A DNA stretch of 64,000 nt from Oenanthe sinensis. Its lineage: Eukaryota > Streptophyta > Magnoliopsida > Apiales > Apiaceae. The position numbers and the translations under genes are program-made. Positions 11,402 through 22,390 of the stretch are shown here, in pieces. Numbering within the stretch: the stretch's first letter is position 1; each line of letters opens with the position of its first letter. Location: contig JAPMAC010000197.1 in the NCBI GenBank assembly GCA_028671895.1, positions 6,329,001 through 6,393,000 on the forward strand, in the 5' to 3' direction. Below the pieces are notes generated by a model, which saw nothing but the letters and a program-made list of their open reading frames with translations, was not told the DNA's origin and searched no databases.

Positions 11402-12370
11402 AATACAAACTATATATGTTTGTCATTTATGGTTATGAGGTTCTTCATGATCTCATAACTGAGGAAAAGGGCATTTCCTATGAGTATTTTCTCCCATCTT
11501 ATCAAACTTTAGCCCTCACATTTTTCCTTGTACCTCAGATTCTAAAACCATGAAATTTGCTGAAGTGAAGCTTATGTATAAGCTCATTGGTCACAAAATA
11601 ACCTTTAATTTGCCATATCTGATTCTGTGTCACATGATTGAGTCATACAAGCTAGTTTACATGACTTATGGTCTAATCATCACAAAAGTGTTTAAGTATT
11701 TTAAACTCAATATTAATCAACTTTCTAATTTCTAAATGATAAAAATGATAAGTGATTATCTAGTTGGGAAAATCAAGCATTCACATTCAAAAATTACAAA
11801 TCTGAACTTCAATTGAAACAAGGAAAGTGCTCTTCTACTCTCTCTACCTCATGTAACTAGAATTGATCATAAAATCAGCAACTTATTCTTCGAAAAATTA
11901 ATTACCATTTTTAAATCTTTTTGATAGTTTTTCAAAAAGGGGAATATGTTTAGAGGAGTAAAATTAAAAATTTTACTAAAAGAGAATTCTCATATATGAA
12001 TAGTTTGCAGCTCACATGGAAAATTTGATATTGAATTTTTTAAATTCTTATCAAAACTTGGAATGCACTTGGAAAATATGGAAATGGAGTATACTAAGCT
12101 GGAATTGGAAAAATGATAAGTGTTCACTTATCGAGGGGTATATACTCAATTTTTTTTCTCTGCGCATCATATTTGTTGCATAATATTTGTGTGCTTATCT
12201 GTTATGTATTTTAAAATTGAAAAAGAGTTTCAACACCGTAGGAGAAGTGTTAATTAGATTTTAATAATCTAAAAATACATAAATTAGATAGTTGCATACA
12301 CGTAGGGGAAGTTTTTGGTCTGTCACACACATATTTAATTTTACAATCGAATGTTTTGACAAAATATCAA
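11402..12370 (+). pseudogene. 3' internal end of a second copia element (unrecognised ORF remnant)
   Basis: Remnant between the antisense gypsy LTR and a polypurine tract. A short reading frame from about 11430 (GYEVLHDLITEEKGISYEYF) shifts near 11550 and continues as MKFAEVKLMYKLIGHKITFN to 11735. It has no RT or integrase motif. Its location just before a copia-like polypurine tract suggests the same env-like or extra-ORF position as 5879-7812, but similarity between the two proteins is not evident by eye. 11740-12370 is non-coding and AT-rich. Confidence 0.4.
11550..11735 (+). pseudogene. Small open fragment MKFAEV... in the copia 3' region
   Basis: 61 open codons, hydrophobic toward the middle (LPYLILCHMIESYKLVYM). 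It continues the frame-shifted remnant that begins near 11430. No family recognised. Listed separately because it is the only uninterrupted part; it is unlikely to be a gene on its own. Confidence 0.25.
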
Positions 12371-12382
12371 AAAAGGGAAGAT
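12371..12382 (+). promoter_or_regulatory. Polypurine tract
   Basis: aaaagggaagat directly followed by TGTGAGATAC, a TG-type LTR start. Marks the end of the internal region of the preceding copia element. Confidence 0.65.
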
Positions 12383-13898
12383 TGTGAGATACAGTCTTTT
12401 TATTAGGTTTTGATTAATTTTGTCTTAATGATACATGTAAATTAAATTAGGATTAGGAAGTTACTAATTAATATAGTAATCCTCCCTTAGGTTATTCAAA
12501 GTAACAGTCAACAAGTGGAAAGTCAAATTTGGTCAAACTATTTTATAAATAAAACAAAATGATTTTCTCTCAACATATAATTAGATAAGATTTATCAAAA
12601 TAATGATAAAATCAAATCGAATTTACATATGTGATATTTTGAGGCAAAAACTGAAAATGAACAAATACAGTATTTTTGACACTACTTTTACGAGACATAA
12701 AATGTTTTATTAAATCAAAAGAGTGTCCATTTTAAAGGTTTTCAAAGGAATATATTTTCTAAATACATTTGTTCAAATTATCATCAACAAAGTCCTGTCT
12801 AAAGGTAAAAGGCATATTTTATCCCGGAAGTCCCTAACTGTCTTATTTAATGGGATAAAATACATTTTAATTCAAGAAAACATATTCCTTGGACTTCATA
12901 GTCATAATTATTTTAGGAATATTATGTTTGAATATATTTCAAGTCAAAACCTTAGTCCAAAGGTTGACTAGTTCTGACAAATGGCTCCGACAAATGGCTA
13001 TCGAATATTGTTTCGAGCTATAGGGACAACGAAACGATTTATTTATCAAAATAATAGCTACACGTGTCCAATTGACTTAAAACTTGGGGAATGTCACTAG
13101 AATATTTAAAAATAATTTTATAATTTATTTCATGAGTTTTGGGTGACTTTATTTTTTGGCATGTACGTTCGATACCTAATTGATTGTTCGGTCAATTAAA
13201 AGTCAATGAATGTCAACTCCAAATTGAGTAGGATTTTGACTATAACTATTTGGAATATTTTCAGAGGTTCCCTAAATTTTCATAATTTTTGGAGCATGTT
13301 TTGAAAAATGTCATATTCATCATTGTATCATTCGGTTTCACATTTATTAGCTTTATTAATTAACTGAATGATGTTAGCATATTTTTCCAAGCACATATGT
13401 GGCCTATTTCAGTTGATTCACTTTAATTTGAATTGTTGTGGCTCTCGTTGCTCCATGTAGCCTTGTCACCCCTTTACCCACCAAAAACCTTAATCTCTCT
13501 CTTTAAATACAACCCCACCTCCACAGTTTTCTTCAAGCCATTTGATCCAAGTAAATGCTGCAATTATCTCTCCCAAGAAGCTCTCAAGTCCAGAAAAATT
13601 TCATCTCTTAGAGTTCTTGAGTAATAAGCTTAGTTCTTCGATAGATCTAACCCCTACCAAGCTTATAAACATATTTACATGCTCATATAACACAACACAA
13701 GTATCTTTTGGCTACCCACTTACCTTATCTTAGCAGCCCCTAGACTTGTTTTGTTGCCTCCAAAGTTGTACCAAAAGTTGTTATTCCGGCCATTTTCTGG
13801 CGACTTTTTCCGAAGAATATTTTTGTGTGTTTTAGACTTCAAACTAGTTTTTTTTCTTGATTTTTTTCTAGATCTTAAGGGTTATAAGTTGGTTCTAG

Positions 13899-13901
<3 letters not shown>

Positions 13902-13973
<72 letters not shown>
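13902..13973. repeat. (TA)n microsatellite
   Basis: About 70 bp of almost pure TA dinucleotide. It explains an apparent reading frame of alternating Ile and Tyr here, which is not a gene. Confidence 0.97.
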
Positions 13974-13974
<1 letters not shown>

Positions 13975-14379
13975 CAGTAGGTACTTGTTTAGTATTGTAT
14001 ACACCTTGCTTGCTTGATTTTTAAGTGTATACATGAACTCTTGTTCCCGATCCTAACTTGTATCCCTTGATTTCATAAGAAATATTGTTGTCTCTCACTA
14101 TAGAGCACAAGGGTCATAAGTTAGTTCTTTCTTGCCTATTTTATATATATAATAATCGGCCCCAACAATATATACAAGATCTTGCTTGGTTTCATTTTTA
14201 GCAGGTATATATTGTTAGCCTTGTTCCTCGATTTATATATAAACGAGCTTTCATCTTAACTTCTTATTCTCGTATATATAAAGAGTGAACTAAACCAAGA
14301 GAGTTATTACTTATCTCTCTCCTTAGTTGGTTGTTAATACCCTTGATTTATTTTGGGATTAGAAATAACAACTATTTAC

Positions 14380-14920
14380 TTAAATTCCGAGTTGATGCTA
14401 GACATGTATAAGTCGATATATACGACAAAAACAAGAGGCTTGCTTGTTGAATTTTTGTATCTAAACCAAGCTTATATCAAGAGTGGAAACCGATTTGTAT
14501 GAATCTCATTTAGAGATATAAATAAAAGGTTACTCTAATATTTGCAAGGTAACTCACTTTTAATTCCGAGTTGATTTTTACGTATAAGTTGAGATACGAC
14601 ATAAACATAAATACTCCTTGTTGACTTATAAAGTGAAAGAAACCAACATACATTCCGAGTTATAATATTTCGTATAAATCTCATATATTATTTAGAGATA
14701 TAAACAAATACACTTATTGAATATTTGTAGGTTTATTATTTAACTTCGAACACCGAGTTAAGGGTTTTTCGTATAAGTTGAGGTACAACATAAACGAGCC
14801 TAACTTGTTGAGTCCTTGAAGTTAGTCTACGTTAGACTCCAAGTTAGATAATATTTTATATAAGTCGAGTTACGACATAAATGAAACGTACTCGTTGAAT
14901 CTTAGTGGTTCATTTCGAGT
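14380..14920 (+). repeat. Degenerate tandem block with a gtataagt-gag-tacgacataaa core
   Basis: Five related segments start near 14383, 14562, 14653, 14750 and 14843. Each has a tccgagtt-like opening, then (c/t)gtataagt, then ga(g/t)(a/t)tacgacataaa, then a cttgttga-like close. Spacing is about 90-180 bp and identity is low, so this is an old expansion. No gene in it. Confidence 0.6.
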
Positions 14921-15639
14921 TTGTTTTAAAGGCCATTTTTAATTGTTGTTCTAGGCCTTATAAACAACTTGATTTCGAAATGAGCTTGATATAAATCAAG
15001 TCAATATATTAAGCATTTAGTTTAGATCATATACCCTTGGCCTTATATATCGGACAATAATAAGAAGAAAATGAAAAGATTTATTTTAAGTACTTGCATT
15101 GCACTCATACACTTTACATATAGCACTTTATTTTAGCATATTCACTTTACGTGCTTCCATTCATACACTTTAATTTTCGCACCTTACTTTAGCACACGCA
15201 CTTAATTTTTTGCATACATGTTAGCACACAACTTGTGGTTCGTCCTTTTGACTAAGTGACTTACCCTTTCGAGTGGTTCGTCCTTTCTCACTAAGTGACT
15301 TACTCCAACTCGTATTTATATATATTATTGCTTCAGCTATCTTATATATATTTATTTGTCTCTTTGGTCTAGTATTGTAATATACTAGTCTGACCACCTT
15401 TCTTTATTAAATAGGGATATAAAGTCGTAGTACTTGTTGTCTACACTTTATTGTGAGGTGAAAGTGAAGTAAGGTGATCCTTATTCTAAGACCCAAGTCC
15501 TAGACACGCCGACGGGGAGTTGGGTGTCTTTGCACCATGAGGAAATTGAAAGACCCGAGACCTAAGACCCAGATCAAAGACCTACATTGTTGTAGAGGAA
15601 TATAGTCTACGCAGGAATTTTTACGTATCTTTGAGGAGG

Positions 15640-15910
15640 TAAAAGGGAAGTTACCTTCCAAGATAAGGTCGTAAATGATACTACTTGTCTGTGAAGAGGT
15701 AACGGGAAGTTACGCTCTAAGACCAGCTTGTAGGGGAACTACTTGCCTGTGAAGAGGTAATGGAAAGTTATGCTCTAAGACCAGCTTGTAGGGGTTCTAA
15801 TTTGATTGTGTGGAGGTAACGGAGAGTTATGGTCCAAGATAAATCAAGTAGGTTTTGTTTTGTATTTTGAGGGGTTAACGGGTATTTAAGATCCAAGATA
15901 AATACTAAGT
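15640..15910 (+). repeat. About 60-bp minisatellite with aggtaac-g-aagtta core
   Basis: Four or five units, each with ctacttg, ctgtgaagaggtaa, (g)gaaagtta(t/c)gctctaagacc and agcttgtagggg. Two adjacent units (about 15680-15790) are close to identical; flanking ones are diverged. It sits in the R-U5-like part of the composite LTR. Confidence 0.75.
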
Positions 15911-16412
15911 GTTGTAAAAGGCTTCTCCGCCACTATAAGGAGTACATCTTTTTATAGTGTAAAATCTCGAGTTCAGGGAGGGACTCGGGGAATGGACTAG
16001 GGGTGAGCGGATCCGTTAGGGGATTACGCCATCGCAAACCAGGATAAAAATTTCGTTGTGTACTCTATTTCTTTTCTCTGCTTTTATTTTCCACACTTAT
16101 ATTACTAGTTGACTGGTAATATTTTAAAAGGAGAAAAAAAATTAAAATGCAAAGCTCAATTTTAAAAAAAGGGTATTAAGCTATCCAACCCCACCTTCTA
16201 GCTTATACCCCCCATTTCAGGCCTAACAATATATAAAAGATATATTCCTCGAAAGTTGTCCCGTTTATTTTCTTGCTAATTTTCTAGAACTAAATTGATT
16301 TATCCGAACACACAGAAAATTAGTAAGCAGCTCTCCTAAACACTACAAATGATCAAACCCACTCTGAAACAATAATTATTTATCCATAAATTCTGAAAAG
16401 AATTTAAATTAT

Positions 16413-16444
16413 TGTTAGTATCTACAATACTTTGGGACCTAACA
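16413..16444. repeat. 32-bp LTR remnant (TGTTAG...CCTAACA)
   Basis: A miniature TG...CA unit: the opening TGTTAGTATC joined to ctacaatactttgggaccta, which is the U5 end motif of the SIRE-type LTRs here (compare 21912-21935 and 37306-37328). The 5-bp word attat occurs at 16408-16412 and 16444-16448. It lies exactly where the minus-strand RT sequence stops, so it marks an LTR insertion followed by near-complete internal deletion, or a recombination scar. Confidence 0.5.
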
Positions 16445-16700
16445 TTATTTTTCTCAAATTGATTTAGCTCTTCTTGCATGGTTACAATCCAGTCTGGATC
16501 CAACAGTGCTTCTTCAACCTTTCTAGGTTCATTTTGTGATAGAAAGCAAGTATACAAGCATTCATTTATGGTTGCCCTTCTTGTTCTCACACCTTCATCA
16601 GGATTGCCAATTATTTGATCTAAAGTGTGAGCTATATTCCACTTTGTTTCATGAGCCACTCCTCTTGCATTTTAGCTTGTTTCTTCCTGATTCAAATTGT
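16445..16700 (-). pseudogene. RT: SIRE-type pol: linker and first residues of RT
   Basis: Minus-strand reading gives GVRTRRATINECLYTCFLSQNEPRKVEEALLDP in pieces, ending in QEELNQFEKN. The VEEAL-DPDWI-AMQEEL-QF block is the well-known start of copia RVT_2. The next expected residues (VW-LVP) are absent; instead the sequence enters the 32-bp LTR remnant and unrelated DNA. This truncated RT cannot function. Confidence 0.8.
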
Positions 16701-17990
16701 TTGCATTTGTAGTTGATTCTTTAGAAGCTCCCCCTGAGTGTATGCTAGGGTTGTAAGGAGAATTATCAAGTTGAATTTGACTGAAATCCTCAGCATTTCT
16801 CTCTTCATTTGTACCATGTGAAATTTCCACATGTGAGCATTCATGTGCATTATCATCTTTTTCATTTTCAGATGCTTCCATTTCCATTTCATTCTCAAAT
16901 CTCTAAGTGTCATAGTTTTCTCCTTCACGACTCATGGCGAGGAACTTGAAGTCATCAAAAGTCACATTTGTGCTTTCCACTACTTTTTGTAGAATCACAT
17001 ATACTCTGTAGACAATTTTTTCCAAAGAGTATCCTACAAAGATTCTTTCATATGCTTTGGCTTCAAAATTTCCAAGATGGTCAGCATCATCTTTGAGAAC
17101 AAAGCATTTTGCTCCAAACATATGCATATACTTGACAGATGGTTTTTTGTTTGTCATGATATGGTAAGGAGTCTTTCCAACAGGTTTTGTAATGAGTGTC
17201 TTATTTTGAGTGTAACATGCAGTCTTGACAGCTTCAACCCAAAAACTAGTTAGTAGACATGCTTCTGCTAACATGGTCCTTGCAGCTTTAATAAGTGTCA
17301 TGTTTTTTCTTTCAACTACTCCATTTTGTTATGGAGTTCTTGGAGCTGAGAATTGGTGACTGATTCCATTTTCCTTGCAGAATTCACTTAATATAGCATT
17401 TTCGAATTATATTCCATTATCACTCTTATGGCCATAATAGGTGTTGGGTGTTTATCCAACCTTTTCAAATTTTCAATAATGAACTCAAGAGCTTCATCCT
17501 TTGAGTGCAGGAATTCCACCCATGTCTATTTAGAGAAGTCATCAACCATGACAAGTGCATATCTCTTCTTAGACATTGACATGATATTTACTGGTCCAAA
17601 GAGATCCATGTGAATCAATTGTAATGGTTTTGTGATTGAAGTTAATTATTTACTTCTGTGACTTGACCTCTTCATTTTTACATTTTGACATGCCTCACAC
17701 AATCCTTCTATGCAGAATTCAAGTGAGGGCAGATCTTTCACTAATTCTCTTTTGACTAGGGAATTAAGATTCTTGAAGTTCAAATGAGATAACCTCTTGT
17801 GCCAAAGCCAGCATTCTCTCTCAGAGGCCTTGGAGTAGAAACAATAAATTCTTTACTTGTTTGCAGAGTCCAAATCAGCTACAAATAGGCTTCCTTTCCT
17901 TACTCCTTGTAAAACAATTTCTTTGGTATTTCTATGTGATATGAGGCACAATTCTTTATCAAACTCCACTTTCAAATCTCTGTTGTAGAA
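16700..17990 (-). pseudogene. int: SIRE-type integrase region (multiple frames)
   Basis: Reading frames on the minus strand encode the catalytic-core start MDLFGPVNIMSMSKKRYALV (first Asp), then VDDFSK-TWVEFLHSKDEALEF, then a degraded middle, then the open C-terminal stretch at 17301-16903 with ARTMLAEACLLTSFWVEAV and GAKCFVLKDDADHLGNFEAK. A Ser/Glu-rich linker toward RT follows (16887-16672). Stops interrupt the core at several points, including one after VDDFSK. The family role is cDNA insertion into the genome. Confidence 0.75.
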
Positions 17991-18266
17991 TTAAATGATG
18001 CTCAATAAGTTATGCTTCAAACCATTAACCAAAGCTACATCTTCAATGACAACATTTCTATAAACTAACTTGTCATATCCTATGTTATAACCAATGTTGT
18101 TGTCTCCAAAGGTTACCATTGGGTTAGCCTCTTCCTTGAATTGTGACAACAGGGCTTTGTCACTAGTCATGTGTCTTGAACATCCATTGTCCAAGATCCA
18201 CATAATCTTTTTCTTCTTACATGTGCCCTGCAAACAAAACAATATCAAGTTTTCTTTGGTACCCAA
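17991..18266 (-). pseudogene. pro: SIRE-type aspartic protease segment
   Basis: Open stretch with MWILDNGCSRHMTSD followed by FKEEANPMVTFGDNN, the retropepsin active-site region of copia elements. The usual D-S/T-G triad reads D-N-G. In the element it lies between gag and integrase. Residues downstream (VIEDVALVNGLKHNLLSII) match the conserved segment that leads into GAG-pre-integrase. Confidence 0.8.
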
Positions 18267-18574
18267 ACTAAGTTGGGTCCTCTTTGCTTAGTCACATGAA
18301 TGTCAATTTTCTTGTTTACAGTCTTTGACATTTTTTCATGCATGCTTTTATTTTTCTAGTTTTAATTTTTAGCTTGATTGGTGCTTCTAGAGCTAGATGC
18401 ATTTCTAGGTGACATGGAGTATTTTCTTCTTTTAACTAGACTAGTAGACTTAGGTCTAGCATCTTTGTTGTCTAGGTTTTAACTGATGCATCCTTTAGCA
18501 AACTATTTTCTAAGTCTAAAGCAAGTATTCATAACATTCAAGTTGCATGGCATACAATCAAATTTGTCACAGAA

Positions 18575-20760
18575 TTAATGGTTATCATGCATCAAGGGTT
18601 TTACATAGACACAAGAAAAATCAACATTATTAACAGTATGTTTCTTGCACACATGTGTAAGGTGATTTGTTAAACCACAGTTTTTACAAATCTTCCTAGG
18701 AGCACTGTGAACAGGTGCATAGTTAGTGTGTTTGTTAATGCCTACTTTACTATTTCTATTTGCCTTTTTCTTTTTAGCATGCATGATATCATTTTTCTGG
18801 ACATTTTCTTTTGATTCTGGTTTAACAGGGATGGACTTGGCCTTGAGTACCGGCTCTTCTATTTCAACAGAAGGCATACACTTTTAGTTGTTAGCTCATC
18901 CTCATCATTCAACTATTATTTGATGACCATACTGACTTCATCAAATTCAACAGTTGCTTTCTTAAAAAATGGAACCTTAAAATTCTTCAATATGTGAGGA
19001 TTACTAGTAACTTCAGTTTTCTTGCCTTTTGTTGTTATAGACTTTTTCTTTTTAAGAGTGTCATAGTCAAACCCAATTTCAACCTTAAAATTTTCCTGGT
19101 GTTTCTCATGAAACTCTTGCAGTACCACATATGAGTTTTGATAGAACCTTATCTTTAATTCATTCTCAAAGATTTGATCTCTCAAGAATTTCTCAATCTA
19201 CTCTAGACCGGTGATCTTGTTCTTCAAGTATTCATTCTCGTATTTCATGGATTGCATGTTAACCAAGGATAGTTCTAAATGTTCATTCTTAGCATTCAGT
19301 TCATCATTAACTTTTAACAGTCTGTTAATTTCATCATAAGCAGCATTCATACTGGTATGAATATTAAACATTTCAACACTCAATTCTTCTACGGTTTTCT
19401 TATATTGGGATTTTGACATGTCAATGGAAGTTAGGATTGGTACCTGACTTGTGGAGGTTGATGCTCCTTTATCTGATTTAGCCATGAGGGCCAAATTACC
19501 ATATTCTTCATCCCCTTCTTCAATAGTATCATCCTAGCATTTGCCTTCAGCAATGTATGCTCTTACAGTCTATTTCTTTAACAGGGCTTCATACTTGGCT
19601 TCCAACTCCAAGTAGTCTTTGTCCTTTTTGGCTGCTTTTGGTCTCCTACACTTAATGGAAAAATATCCCAATTCATCACAGTTATAGCACCTTATCTTTG
19701 ATCTTTCAACAGATCTAGTCTTGTAACCTCCTTTGAAATTACTATTGGGGGCCTTGCCTTTACTTGAAGAGCCAAAGTTTGGTTTTGGTTTGAAGCTTTT
19801 ATTTTTCTTAAACCTCAAGTTTCCAAACTTTCTAGTCATGAAAGCCATAGATTTGTTGTTCATGCTTTCAAGCTCTTCAAGAGTGTAGAACTCATCATCC
19901 TCAGATTCACTTTTGAAATATTCCTTTTCTTCTTTGTCATTTTCAACACTTTCCTCATTATTCATCTTTTGACTTATACCAGATTTTTCTAGATTCATTG
20001 GTTATTTGACAATTAAAGTAATAGAGACATTTACCATTTTTTCTCTGTTTCCCATAATGGATTTCTTTTGAAAGTAATTCAGTTCATATATCTTTAATAT
20101 TCCATATAGAGTTTCCAATTAAAATTTTGTTATATCTCTTCATTTTCTTATAACAACAATTTTATGTTCCAAGTGTTCTGGAAGGGTTAACAAAAACTTC
20201 AAATTCTTTTCTTTTGTCTCATAGGTCTTTCCATGTAACTGCAGTTCATTATTTAGTTTTTTAAACCTCTCAAAAACTTCAATTATGACTTTATTTGGTT
20301 TTGACATAAATGCTTCATATTATGAGACCTACAACAGTGTTTGATTTTCTCTTACTTCTATTGTGCCTTCACATAGTAGCTCTACAGTTTCCCAAATGTG
20401 CTTGGAAGTGGTGAAGTTGTCAACATTGCTATGCATGACCATATCTAGAGAATCAGTCAGTATGAGCATGAGAGTGTTGTCAAGAGATACTTTCTCTCTT
20501 TCAGTATCAGTATACTGAGATGGATCCTTTGGTACCCATGTGGCTGGTATCACTTCTGAGCCACTAGTTATTTCATGAAAAAGTGTTACTTACATGAATG
20601 TTCCATTTTTCAAGATTTCAGGATACATGTAGTTTGCAGTCTTGATGAATGTTAACATCTTCTTTTTCCATAGTATGTAGTGTTCTCTGTCAAATAGAAG
20701 AATCTTGATGTTGTTTATCTTATGTTAACTCATCTTGATCTTTGTACTGTTTATATGTCA
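18575..20760 (-). pseudogene. gag: SIRE-type gag with two CCHC knuckles and coiled-coil tract
   Basis: Minus-strand reading starts just after the PBS with FDREHYILWKKKMLTFI, continues as VIPATWVPKDPSQYTDTERE (20553-20329), then a basic tract and a CCHC-type knuckle CYNCDELGYFSIKC in which His is replaced (19998-19570). A helical region follows (19494-18916, ELSVEMFNIHTSMNAAYDEI, then KVNDELNAKNEHLELSLVNM) and a second, intact CX2CX4HX4C knuckle, CKNCGLTNHLTHVC (18877-18575). Gag coats the RNA and builds the particle. Frame changes and stops between these pieces show that it is inactive. Confidence 0.78.
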
Positions 20761-20770
20761 ACAACCTGAA

Positions 20771-20781
20771 CTCCGATACCA
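20771..20781 (-). promoter_or_regulatory. Primer binding site of the minus-strand SIRE-type element
   Basis: Minus strand TGGTATCGGAG, two bases inside the LTR end. It matches the plant initiator tRNA-Met PBS (TGGTATCAGAG) with one change. Confidence 0.8.
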
Positions 20782-20783
20782 CT

Positions 20784-21935
20784 TGTTAGAAATGAGAACC
20801 ACAGAATTTGTACAGGGGGGGTGAATGTATAACTTAAAACTTTTACTTTCTTTTTTCTACTTGATGTTGTTGAGTTAATCTTAACATAAATTGTAGATTT
20901 AGTAACCTAACAGTATTACTTAAAAGAAATTGCGGAATGGAAATAAACACTCAAGGTTAAATTTCAATCTAATTGTGTATTAGAATTGAATTACTACAAT
21001 TTGAGATTCTAGATATGAATCTCAGCTTCTTGTTCTTGCAAGATACAAGGTATGAATACACTTGATAATATTCAAAGATACTAACTAATGAGGTTGTGCA
21101 TAAGCTATATAGACAACATGTCTTTTGGCACATGCTTTCACTAGTCAGTTAAGCTAAAACTATAAATAGACAAGAAGTACTTTACATTTTACTACTATAT
21201 ATTTCTAGCTAACACAATCTTTTGACAGTCTTTTACTTTCAGTCTTATCTCTTCTGTCTTTTGTCTTGTTCTTCTTCCAAGCTTCATTGTAGACTTGTCT
21301 TCATCCTCACAGGTTTGACTGATCTTCCAATGATAGAGCTTCAAAATCACTTGTCTTGTTCTTCTACAAATCTTCTTGAATTTAGCTTCTTGAATCAACC
21401 GAATACTCACTTGAATTCACTTCGAAAAATTATAGTGATTGACTTCTTGATTGTGATAGACTTCTCGATCAGCCCTTGCATATGCACACTTCTCAAATGG
21501 CTAGACTTCTTGATTACATACTTCACATGATGACTTCTCGAATGTATACTTGACACAGACTTCTAGATTGGTTCTACTCTTAGTACTTCTTGATTACTCC
21601 TTTGGCTAAATTCTCGATTTGTTCAACTGGTCTTCTCGAATCATTCATATTCTATACTTCTCGACTAGTTTCACAGTTCTGACTTCTCTATCAGGATGAC
21701 TTCTAGGTCATATATTTGCCTTAAAGTATTTTTCACTGCAATTCTTATTTGATGAAGTCTTCAATGATTTGATGCTTGATTCAGACTTCAATCTTCTATC
21801 AATCTTTATTCTTCACTCATATTTACATATTGACTTCACAGTAGAAACATACTTCTATTTGTAAATACATATTGAAATTAAATTATTGTTAAAATCGTAT
21901 TCAACCCCCCTTCTACGATACTTTGATACCTAACA
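20784..21935 (-). repeat. SIRE-type LTR flanked by a PBS on each side
   Basis: TGTTAG...CTAACA, 1152 bp. Read on the minus strand, it has a ctatatag TATA-like box near 21105 and a U5 ending in cacccccctgtac...ttctaaca, next to the gag-side PBS. Read on the plus strand, its right end (caaccccccttctacgata...cctaaca) equals the U5 end of the plus-oriented solo LTR at 37328 and is followed by a second PBS-like site. The ends are therefore extended inverted repeats around a C6/G6 tract. The middle has a cluster of gacttct(c/t)gat motifs. Confidence 0.75.
21428..21715 (+). repeat. gacttctcga motif cluster in SIRE-type LTR
   Basis: About a dozen copies or near copies of (g)acttct(c/t)ga(t/c/a), at roughly 10-40 bp spacing. 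This is comparable in position and style to the ggcgcaac cluster at 8566-8840 and the aagtctccccgag cluster at 36640-37010, but with an unrelated word. Confidence 0.7.
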
Positions 21936-21950
21936 ATTGCTATCAAAGCA
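21936..21950 (+). promoter_or_regulatory. Second, plus-oriented PBS-like site
   Basis: attgctatcaaagca directly after the ...CCTAACA end. It differs from the usual att-ggtatcagagca by two bases. On this side it would belong to a plus-strand element extending right; gag-like residues may follow (SGSISSVKLVVPKLL at 21966-22010). Confidence 0.5.
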
Positions 21951-22029
21951 CGTTGATTGATATACAAATCAGGATCCATTAGCTCAGTGAAACTCGTTGT
22001 GCCGAAACTGCTTACTCAGAAGGAGGCCT

Positions 22030-22390
22030 TGTTCAATAAGTTTAATTATAAATTTTTAATAAATTTATTTTTAAAATTTTATAAAATTTATTTTATAAAC
22101 TTTTATAAAATTTATTTTATAAACTATTATAAATTTATATTATAAATTTTAGATAGTTTATTTTATAAAATTAATATTAAAATTATTTCATAAACTTTTA
22201 TAAAATTTATTTTATAAACTTTTATTAGTTTATATTATAAATTTTAAATAGTTTATTTTATAAACTTAATATTAAATTTATTTTATAAACTTTTATAAAA
22301 TTTATTTTTATAAACTTTTATTAGTTTATATTATAAATTTTAATTAATTTATTTTATAAATTTAAATAAAGCATAAGATTTAAATTTATT
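22030..22390. repeat. AT-rich tandem repeats (aatttattttataaacttttat)
   Basis: About 360 bp made almost wholly of A and T with a unit near 20-25 bp (ttttataaaatttattttataaac and variants) repeated about 12 times in imperfect form. It interrupts whatever followed the PBS-like site at 21936. No gene. Confidence 0.8.

Larger units (their letters stand above)
12383..16228 (+). repeat. Long or composite LTR region
   Basis: Opens TGTGAGATAC after a polypurine tract and closes with a pyrimidine block and ...ggcctaaca at 16228, the same kind of ending as the SIRE-type LTRs at 21935 and 37328. At 3.8 kb it is long for one LTR. The 13000-13860 part looks like a chromovirus LTR (cacgtgtcc block, ctttaaataca TATA-like box at about 13501, ccggccattttctggcgac), so a nested LTR is likely. 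It also holds a (TA)n tract, a degenerate repeat block and a minisatellite, listed separately. No coding sequence is convincing. Confidence 0.35.
16413..21935 (-). mobile_element. Minus-strand SIRE/Maximus-type copia, 3' truncated
   Basis: Read right to left: LTR (21935-20784), PBS (20781-20771), gag with zinc knuckles, protease, integrase, then the first residues of RT, where it ends at 16444. Order and motifs are copia. The long gag with a coiled-coil tract, the WILDNGCSRHM protease and the VEEALLDPDWIVTMQEELNQFE start of RT fit the SIRE/Maximus lineage. RT, RNase H and the 3' LTR are missing. Many stops and frameshifts show age. Confidence 0.8.

Noticed and set aside
13751..14017. 88-codon frame
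   Set aside because: Most of it is Ile-Tyr repeats from the (TA)n microsatellite.
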